A stretch of 64,000 nt of DNA from Candidatus Poseidoniales archaeon (GTDB taxonomy: Archaea > Thermoplasmatota > Poseidoniia > Poseidoniales > Poseidoniaceae): positions 93,704 through 157,703 of the forward strand of contig QQSK01000003.1 in assembly GCA_003602415.1 (NCBI GenBank). Reading direction: 5' to 3'. A program made the position numbers and the translations under genes. Shown here piece after piece: positions 56,995-64,000 of the stretch. How positions within the stretch are numbered: the stretch's first letter is position 1; each line of letters starts with the position of its first letter. The notes below the pieces were generated by a model. That model was not told the origin of the DNA. It worked only from the letters and a program-made list of their open reading frames with translations, and searched no databases.

Positions 56995-58017
56995 TCAGGA
57001 GATTTCATACCGACTTTGCAATGTTATTTCGATAAAATCATCGCCCATTTCAAGACCTACTTTTACCGGCCTTCCTTCACATCTAACCCATGCACCTGCA
57101 ATGAATCCAGTAGTTATGGCAGGAAGAGGTAATTCAGTAAATTTCATCGAAACTCCGCCATTGGAATCAATTGACTTTACCTCCACAGGGGAAGAAAGAC
57201 CCTTAGGAGCCAATAGTGTATTACAACTTTCCATCCAACCGTCAGCGTCTGCAGCCAAAAATATCTCTTCTCCTGCAATGAATAATTTCTTGCTGGCTAT
57301 GGCCAACGATAGAAATCCATCACCTAAAACTGGCCATGAATTTCTCTCATCCTCGCCTATATTGGCAATTAATCCTGCACATGACTCCTGCAACCTAATG
57401 AATAGCCCTGCTGGCAATAGGTGATGGCTCAAACCATCTATCTTCCAATCCGATTCTACATCTATTGAATAAGGTGATGAGGTAGAATATATCTTGCCAA
57501 CAGAATTTGATTGAGGAATGCTTTGATTTGAGTCCTCCAGAGAAAGTATGCAAGAGTCTGAACTCTTTTGCTCCCATCGCATTCGATACCTCTTTCCATC
57601 TATCCTCTCGATTTGAGCTTGAAGAATTCCCGAAATAATTGGAGTCAAAACATTGCTCTGAAAACTAGGCGGCTTTAGATTGGGCCTGCCCCAGCCATGT
57701 AACCACCATCGATGTTCTATGGCTTGCAGAATTTTCTTTTTCTTGAATATCCCTGTTTTATCCAAATATCCAGCACTCAGAAGATTTTCTTCTTCATCAC
57801 ATGCTGCATTAGCCAGACGTCTACCCATAGGTTTGTCAATAGTTTCTTCAAAAAATCTCCACCAAGAATCAATGCCATCTGAACGCCATCTTACCCATGA
57901 TTTACCATTGGTATCGATAATTAAGCCATTATCAACTGAAAAATTCAAACTTAAATCTGCCATTAAATTTGCATCAAGAAGAGTATCGGCTTCATCGATA
58001 AGTGGCATAAAAATCAC
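56995..58017 (-). CDS. Hypothetical protein
   Basis: 340 aa ORF overlapping glyA start. Confidence 0.55.
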   Translation of the reverse strand: MIFMPLIDEADTLLDANLMADLSLNFSVDNGLIIDTNGKSWVRWRSDGIDSWWRFFEETIDKPMGRRLANAACDEEENLLSAGYLDKTGIFKKKKILQAIEHRWWLHGWGRPNLKPPSFQSNVLTPIISGILQAQIERIDGKRYRMRWEQKSSDSCILSLEDSNQSIPQSNSVGKIYSTSSPYSIDVESDWKIDGLSHHLLPAGLFIRLQESCAGLIANIGEDERNSWPVLGDGFLSLAIASKKLFIAGEEIFLAADADGWMESCNTLLAPKGLSSPVEVKSIDSNGGVSMKFTELPLPAITTGFIAGAWVRCEGRPVKVGLEMGDDFIEITLQSRYEIS

Positions 58018-59327
58018 AATGGATATCCGTTTTGATTTTCCTCGTTGAAACAGTATCTGATTATTTGATAATTTGATTTGAAATCATTAACGTCTTGCTT
58101 GACAGTTTTTGGATCCTCGCCATTCAATAATACTCGAGCATAGAAACGTGCGACATCTGTCATTTCATCAGTACCCATTCCAACTCTTGTCAATTCCTGA
58201 ACACCCAACCTTAGACCTGAAGGTGTCATCGCTTTGGTATCTCCTGGAAGCATGTTCATGTTTGTAATAATTCCAGCCTGTTCTAACAAATCAGCAGCTT
58301 TTGCACCTGCTCCTGAATCAAGTTCACCATGACGAGTTAGTACTTGATGAGATGCAGTATATCCTCTGGATTCTGCTAGAACATCAAACCCTTCTGCCGC
58401 TAATGCTGAACCAAAGGCCTGAGCATTAGACACCGTATTGCGAGATAATTCTTCACCGTATTCCATGAATTCTGCTAATGCTACAACTTTACCTGCAACG
58501 TGGTGCAAATGATAGGAAGAACAAGTGCCAGGGAAAACTGCATTATTCAATCTCCTCTGAAACTTTTCATCAGAACTTGAAGACAGAATAAATCCACCTT
58601 GAGGGCCAGGGAATGTTTTGTGGGATGAACCGGTCATGATATCTGCACCTTCATGTAACGGGTCCTGAAAGCAACCACCTGCAATTAATCCTAAAACATG
58701 GGCACCGTCATACATCACCGTAGAGCCAACTTCATGAGCCGCATCAGCCAACTCTTTGAGAGGAGTTGGGAAAAGGAAAACCGATTGACCAAATAGAGCT
58801 ACCTTCGGTTGAATTTCTCGAATCAATTCAGCTGAAGCATCAATGTCAGGCTCCATCCTCTCTTCATCCCAAGGATATGTAGAGAGATTCAGATCTCTCA
58901 AACCTACTGCACCCATTCTAGCATGAGAGATATGTCCGCCATCTGCAGTTGAAACCGCAGTGATATTATCCCCTGGTTTTGATAATGCCTTCAATGCTGC
59001 AATATTGGAAACGGTTCCACTCGTAGACTGGATATTTGCAAATGGAACATTGAATAGTTCCTTGGCCAAATTAATTCCTAATTCCTCTATGGTATCGAAA
59101 TCTCCACAGCCCTGATAATATCGCTTGTATGGCAAACCTTCTGCATACCTTCCGTGAAGATCACTTGACACTATCCTTTGAACCATTGGAGACACTATAT
59201 TTTCACTGGCAATCATACCCAGTCCATCACGATAAAGTGCACCACTATCTGCTACAGCATTCATTACTGTTCTTGCGTGATTTATGTTGGCTGGGCTTGC
59301 TTTCCAACCACCTGCTGGTTCAACCAT
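58014..59327 (-). CDS. glyA: Serine hydroxymethyltransferase
   Basis: GLGMIASENIVSPMVQRIVSSDLHGRYAEGLPYKRYYQGCGDFDTIEELG...MTGSSHKTFPGPQGGFI. Confidence 0.95.
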   Translation of the reverse strand: MVEPAGGWKASPANINHARTVMNAVADSGALYRDGLGMIASENIVSPMVQRIVSSDLHGRYAEGLPYKRYYQGCGDFDTIEELGINLAKELFNVPFANIQSTSGTVSNIAALKALSKPGDNITAVSTADGGHISHARMGAVGLRDLNLSTYPWDEERMEPDIDASAELIREIQPKVALFGQSVFLFPTPLKELADAAHEVGSTVMYDGAHVLGLIAGGCFQDPLHEGADIMTGSSHKTFPGPQGGFILSSSSDEKFQRRLNNAVFPGTCSSYHLHHVAGKVVALAEFMEYGEELSRNTVSNAQAFGSALAAEGFDVLAESRGYTASHQVLTRHGELDSGAGAKAADLLEQAGIITNMNMLPGDTKAMTPSGLRLGVQELTRVGMGTDEMTDVARFYARVLLNGEDPKTVKQDVNDFKSNYQIIRYCFNEENQNGYPL

Positions 59328-59386
59328 GTGACATGCACTGTACAAGCAGCCTTTGACCCTTTGGAATAGAAGGACAGAGACTCAAT

Positions 59387-62300
59387 TCAACTTGGCCTTC
59401 TAGGTCCTCGATTATTTGTGGCCCTATTTTGCTTTTCAGAACGTATGGTATTGTGAGGAATTCCTTTTCTAGTTAAATCAGATGACATGATATTTGATTT
59501 AGTCCTTGAACGACCTGTTGGCTTACCTGCCTTACCGGACTTTCTCTGAATCAACTGTGACCTACCCCTGTAGGCAACTGGGCCAACTAATCTTTCCATT
59601 GCTGGAACTTCTGAACCTACTTCCTTAGGCCTTTTGAGCCACCAACCAGGGGATAGATTTTGGGACCTAGAATCCTTCTCTCTCTTCATTGCATTTGCTC
59701 TTCTAACCAATTTTGGTCGAACAGATCTTTCACTATCTTTTGAAACATAATTGGTCAGCCAACCTGGTAGACCAATGTCATAAACAATACCGTTGATGGT
59801 CAACAACATACCAGATAAGAGTAGATGGGTTCCAACCGGTAACTCACTTCGACTCAAGTTAATTTTGTGTCTTTTTATTCTCTTGGCATAAGCCACCATA
59901 GCTTTCTGGTCACGGTGTCTTATCACTCTAGATTGTTGCTTACTAAATCTTCTAGCACTTTGGTGAAGGAAAATTGAACCTAAGGCAACAGACCATCCTT
60001 GCAACATACCTACTTCTCCTGAGACGTAGATACCTGCAAGAATCCATAATGGAGTTAGAACTCCCCAATTGAATACTTGAGAAATAATGCCAGAGGTATA
60101 CCTTGGAGTCATTTTGCGTTCTACTGCGCTTGCAGCTGCAATCAAGATATTTGCGTTTAGAGCCTCGTCGACTCCGCTCTTCAACATCAATGCAGCAACA
60201 GGATTCACTGGAGCATCATCTATCCATTTACGAGAACGCTTAGTTGCTGAGTTGGTAAGCGCTACCTCGAGTTCGTCATTATAGTCGGATTTTGGACGAC
60301 CTAGGATGTTTGCCAACGCCTTTACTCTAGGGTCATATGGGTCCGTTTCTTCCAATTCAGTAAGCACACTCATGGCACTATGCCACTCGCCTTTATCGAT
60401 TAAACAAAGAGCTGCAGCAATTCTCGGTTTTGCCATCAAAGGATATTCTCTGACCAAACGCAAAGAAATATCCATTGCTTCTTTATGCTTATTTTGTGCA
60501 CGTAAAAGGGCGACATGAGATAACCTTGCATTCAATGTTAGGCTGTCTTTGTGAAGAGAACCATCTGTTGGTTGAGGGCTCCAAGAACGTAGCATGCGCA
60601 TCAAATCATTGAGATGATCAATACATGGGTTGTTTTCCCAATCCCATAAATCATCTTCATCAACTGTACCATTCCAAGGGTCGAACCATTCGCAGATGAA
60701 TGCTAGCAACTCAGGCTCATCATATCCTTCTGGTTGCTGAAGATTGTGAAGTGCTTCTCTAGCAGCATCTAATCTGCGACAAGCAATATGACCTGCGGCC
60801 ACAATCATTCTGGCCTCGTCATCATCCCCTCCAGCCTGTGCGAGTACTTTCTTTGCTTCCTCGATAGCCGTTGGCCATAGACCACGAATGGCCATTTCTA
60901 ACATTCTAGCACGACTTTTAGCCATTCTAACGATGGCCTCATCTTCACCAATAGAGCGTTCCTGGAATCTTATCAGAGCATCAAGGTCATTGTTTAATGC
61001 CGCATCAGCAACCAAATCAGACATCCAATTGCCTCCACCACTCATAATGGCACCTTCTCTTCTTTGGTCCGGATTCAAATCAAACTTCAAATTGCGCAAT
61101 GAATTGAATTTAGCAACAGACAGGACCCATGTTAGTAAGAAAATACTCTGACCTACAGCAATGAAAATCCAAGTAACCAATAAACGGTTCTTCTCATCAA
61201 AACCGCTATTTTCGAACCAATCGATGAATGGCATTAGATCACCAAATTCTTTGTAACAAACCAATATCAATAGCAGTGCAGTATATCCACTAAAACCTGC
61301 AAATGCAAAGTAAAGAACTCTTGCTTGCGCCCTATCTTCTGAACGAATTTCACGAGGAGATGCTAGTAATACACCGCCTAATCCTCCGAATGCTTGTCCT
61401 CCAAGGAACAAGTTTCTAATCAGTTCAAATATGAAAGCAAGACCTACAATAGCGATATTTAATGATAGATATGCTGCTAAAATTTCTGGCAAACTTTTCA
61501 GCGCTTCCCATTCAGCTAGCAATGGATTTTCTTGAATCTGAAGGTAAACCTGATGGCCCAGAATACCACCATAGTTCAGAACCTCCTGAGAATTATCAGG
61601 ATTGTTAATCATCACATATGCAACCGTTACAATTCCATTAATTGCAGTGAGTGGCATTGTCAAAAGGAAGAGAATCAAAATGAATGCAAATGCACGGCCA
61701 ATGAATCCCAATTTCTTAGCATCGATAGGATTTGGTCTTCCTAGCCAGGTTCGGTATTTTCCAATCATCAGCATGTTCCAAGAAGCACCCATTATACGAC
61801 CATATGCTAGAATGGTAGGACCCATGAATACTAATCCTGCAATCGCCAAAGCGAGTGGTTTTTGCTCATCAGTAACCCTTGGCAGCAAGAGTAAATACGA
61901 ACCAATGGAAAGCAAAAACAAACCGATCAATGTACCGCTTCTACGGAAGAAAAGACGGAAAAACTTGGTTTTACCAATTCCAACTCTTCTGCCTACTAGT
62001 TGACCGTTTAATGATTCCCAGGGAGAAATCAGAATTGGAATTAAAACCAATAATCCCATCAACAAAATGTTAGGGAGATAGTAGACTTCAGGTTCGAAAA
62101 CCAATTCCGCAATAAGCAGAAGAACGCCTGTCATAGCCATCATGTAGAGTGCAATACCAAAACCTACGTTAGGTAACTTCAACAGTTTCTTCACTCCACC
62201 TCTACCCTTGGTGAGACTATGGACCTCATACAAACCATCGTCTATCTCAAAACCAACTTGTAAACCAGACAACTGAGTTGGAATCATCCATTTCCACAGA

Positions 62301-62440
62301 ATTAATGCTGTCAAAAATGCAATTAGAAATGGGAAAAGATGGTCAATGGATAAATTCGCTGGATTCTCTATCGTGCTTGCACTAACTAGTGGTAGTAAAA
62401 CCACGCTAAGCAAAGCGGCGAGAATCTGACTCCTCATCAC
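59387..62440 (-). CDS. Large multi-TM protein with central TPR-like helical region
   Basis: 1017 aa; ~12 hydrophobic segments in the N-terminal half, helical repeat region 'IVAAGHIACRRLDAAREALHNLQQ', basic C-term. Confidence 0.65.
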   Translation of the reverse strand: MMRSQILAALLSVVLLPLVSASTIENPANLSIDHLFPFLIAFLTALILWKWMIPTQLSGLQVGFEIDDGLYEVHSLTKGRGGVKKLLKLPNVGFGIALYMMAMTGVLLLIAELVFEPEVYYLPNILLMGLLVLIPILISPWESLNGQLVGRRVGIGKTKFFRLFFRRSGTLIGLFLLSIGSYLLLLPRVTDEQKPLALAIAGLVFMGPTILAYGRIMGASWNMLMIGKYRTWLGRPNPIDAKKLGFIGRAFAFILILFLLTMPLTAINGIVTVAYVMINNPDNSQEVLNYGGILGHQVYLQIQENPLLAEWEALKSLPEILAAYLSLNIAIVGLAFIFELIRNLFLGGQAFGGLGGVLLASPREIRSEDRAQARVLYFAFAGFSGYTALLLILVCYKEFGDLMPFIDWFENSGFDEKNRLLVTWIFIAVGQSIFLLTWVLSVAKFNSLRNLKFDLNPDQRREGAIMSGGGNWMSDLVADAALNNDLDALIRFQERSIGEDEAIVRMAKSRARMLEMAIRGLWPTAIEEAKKVLAQAGGDDDEARMIVAAGHIACRRLDAAREALHNLQQPEGYDEPELLAFICEWFDPWNGTVDEDDLWDWENNPCIDHLNDLMRMLRSWSPQPTDGSLHKDSLTLNARLSHVALLRAQNKHKEAMDISLRLVREYPLMAKPRIAAALCLIDKGEWHSAMSVLTELEETDPYDPRVKALANILGRPKSDYNDELEVALTNSATKRSRKWIDDAPVNPVAALMLKSGVDEALNANILIAAASAVERKMTPRYTSGIISQVFNWGVLTPLWILAGIYVSGEVGMLQGWSVALGSIFLHQSARRFSKQQSRVIRHRDQKAMVAYAKRIKRHKINLSRSELPVGTHLLLSGMLLTINGIVYDIGLPGWLTNYVSKDSERSVRPKLVRRANAMKREKDSRSQNLSPGWWLKRPKEVGSEVPAMERLVGPVAYRGRSQLIQRKSGKAGKPTGRSRTKSNIMSSDLTRKGIPHNTIRSEKQNRATNNRGPRRPS

Positions 62441-62463
62441 CCATGCCTACGGCATGTGCTTCA

Positions 62464-63675
62464 TCATCTCTTCGCCGACCTGTGACGAGCCAAAAACTTC
62501 TCAATTTTGTCGAATGCTAGGTTAAGTGTCTCCTCATCGGCCAAATATACAATCCGAATATGACCTCTGCCTTTTTCTGGAGAAAAACCACTTCCATGAA
62601 CAACTAATACATGTTCCTCATGAAGTAATTTCAATACAAATTCCTTGTCATTATTGGACCAATAGTCGTCATCCAAGCGAACGAACATGTAGAATGCTCC
62701 ACCTGGTGCTTCAACTTCCAACCCTTCGATATTTGCAATTCTATCGAGGCAAAGTTGTCGTCTTTTTTGAACTCGAGATGAATATTCATCCATCCATGAC
62801 CTGTCTTGTTCTAACCCTGCAAGATATCCCAATTGAGCAGGGGTGCTAGCACATAGCCTTGAGCGAAGAAGTCTTTCAATTCCATCTCTCACATCAACCA
62901 TTACATTTGTTGGGTCGTGAATTGCAAGATATCCGATTCTCCATCCTGGTGCATAATACACTTTGGAAACACCATTCAATGCGAATACTGGGACATCATT
63001 GGAACGTGAAGCTATCGATGCATGCTTACCACTGAAGTCTAAGCCATCGTAAATCTCGTCAGCCACAATCATACAGTTTGGCCATTTTTTTGCTATTGAA
63101 AGTAGTCTATCTATCTCATCACTACCCGCTACATTACCGGTCGGATTATTTGGATTGATTACGACAAGTAATCTCACATCATCATCCATTTTTGCTTCTA
63201 TATCATCAAAATCGATTGACCATCCATCATTAGATTTTAGGGCATATTCAATGGTTTGAGCGCCATACATCTGAGGATAGGCCATGTAAGGAGGATAATG
63301 AGGGCCTGGTGCGAGAACTTTGTTTCCTTCCTCCAAAGTTGCAGCGAAAATAATCTGAAGTGCCTCTGTGACTCCGTGACAAACATAGACATCGCTTGGA
63401 GCACAGTTCCAACCTTTGTTACTCTCATCTTCTGATATGGCTGCTCTCAATTGAGCAAGACCATATGAGGGAGAGTATCCGTTATTTCCTTCAGCCAGAC
63501 CTTCTCGATATGCTTCAACCATATGCTGAGGAGTGGGAAGTCCAGGGTATGCAATCGGATCTCCGATGTTTAGTTTGATAATTTTATGACCTTCCGATTC
63601 CAGTTTAGTTGCTGGAACGACTACATCTCGTATTGCATATTCAATTGTTGATGCACGAGATGAGACTGGAATCAA
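62464..63675 (-). CDS. Class I/II aminotransferase (alanine aminotransferase-like)
   Basis: KIIKLNIGDPIAYPGLPTPQHMVEAYREG...NNGYSPSYGLAQLRAAI...VVINPNNPTGNV...MIVADEIYDGLDF...NGVSKVYYAPGWRIGYL. Confidence 0.93.
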   Translation of the reverse strand: MIPVSSRASTIEYAIRDVVVPATKLESEGHKIIKLNIGDPIAYPGLPTPQHMVEAYREGLAEGNNGYSPSYGLAQLRAAISEDESNKGWNCAPSDVYVCHGVTEALQIIFAATLEEGNKVLAPGPHYPPYMAYPQMYGAQTIEYALKSNDGWSIDFDDIEAKMDDDVRLLVVINPNNPTGNVAGSDEIDRLLSIAKKWPNCMIVADEIYDGLDFSGKHASIASRSNDVPVFALNGVSKVYYAPGWRIGYLAIHDPTNVMVDVRDGIERLLRSRLCASTPAQLGYLAGLEQDRSWMDEYSSRVQKRRQLCLDRIANIEGLEVEAPGGAFYMFVRLDDDYWSNNDKEFVLKLLHEEHVLVVHGSGFSPEKGRGHIRIVYLADEETLNLAFDKIEKFLARHRSAKR

Positions 63676-64000
63676 GAGACCCCACCCATCCTACAAATCT
63701 CATCATATTGTTGCTTTGAAACAGGTTGAACAGACAGCCTTTGACCTCTTTGAACTAGAGGCATATCATCTAACGCAGAATTAGCCTTGACATCTGCTAA
63801 ACTAACCATATCCATCTCCTGAACTGGTTCGATATCTACCATAATCCATCTTGGATTATCCGGAGAGGATTTCTCATCGAAATATTTTGAATTCGGGTCC
63901 CAAGAAGTATGATCAGGATAACCTTCACGACATACTCGAGCGATACCTGCAACATGTGGAGGTTTAGTATTAGAATGGTAGAAGAGAACCATATCTCCAA
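63672..64000 (-). CDS. EVE-domain protein (5' end beyond window)
   Basis: MVLFYHSNTKPPHVAGIARVCREGYPDHTSWDPNSKYFD....PRWIMVDI matches EVE domain; frame continues to window edge. Confidence 0.85.
   Translation of the reverse strand, partial: GDMVLFYHSNTKPPHVAGIARVCREGYPDHTSWDPNSKYFDEKSSPDNPRWIMVDIEPVQEMDMVSLADVKANSALDDMPLVQRGQRLSVQPVSKQQYDEICRMGGVS

Noticed and set aside
63672-64000. EVE-domain protein as part of a defence or modified-DNA restriction system
   Set aside because: Neighbour is an ordinary aminotransferase and no restriction or defence genes are visible; gene also truncated by the window.

Overview
The window is a gene-dense, AT-rich archaeal chromosome segment. Archaeal-type S17e, L31e, L39e and S19e, PDCD5, Kae1, EndA, archease and an archaeal SRP RNA all point to an archaeon. 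The mix of methylmalonyl-CoA mutase, PntAB, TSP3-repeat secreted proteins and bacterial-like metabolism suggests a Marine Group II / Poseidoniales-like euryarchaeote (inference). Most of the window is housekeeping: HutI, Kae1, SlyD-type FKBP, Mcm/Mce, ABC exporter, a preQ0/archaeosine precursor operon, TrmJ, ribosomal proteins, Fe-S assembly, Mdh, PntAB, TatC-like, EndA, archease, SRP RNA, PyrD, type IA topoisomerase, geranylgeranyl reductase, MqnC, aminopeptidase P, GlyA and an aminotransferase. No CRISPR array, integrase, transposase or recognisable defence island was seen. The most interesting locus is the operon at about 9.75-12.7 kb. It runs from a small ribbon-helix-helix protein (preceded by two copies of AGTAATACT 11 bp apart) through FolE and QueE to a QueC fused in frame to a complete MsrB domain, then QueD. 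In the QueC part, all four cysteines of the usual Zn site appear replaced (S, S, S, D), while the MsrB part keeps its CxxC pairs and catalytic Cys. Other notable items are a TatC-like protein fused to a Cys-rich HdrA-like domain, a PNGase F-like lipoprotein with TSP3 repeats, a CXXXY-type CcmE, and an EndA gene whose catalytic-Lys codon lies inside an antisense overlap with a protease gene.
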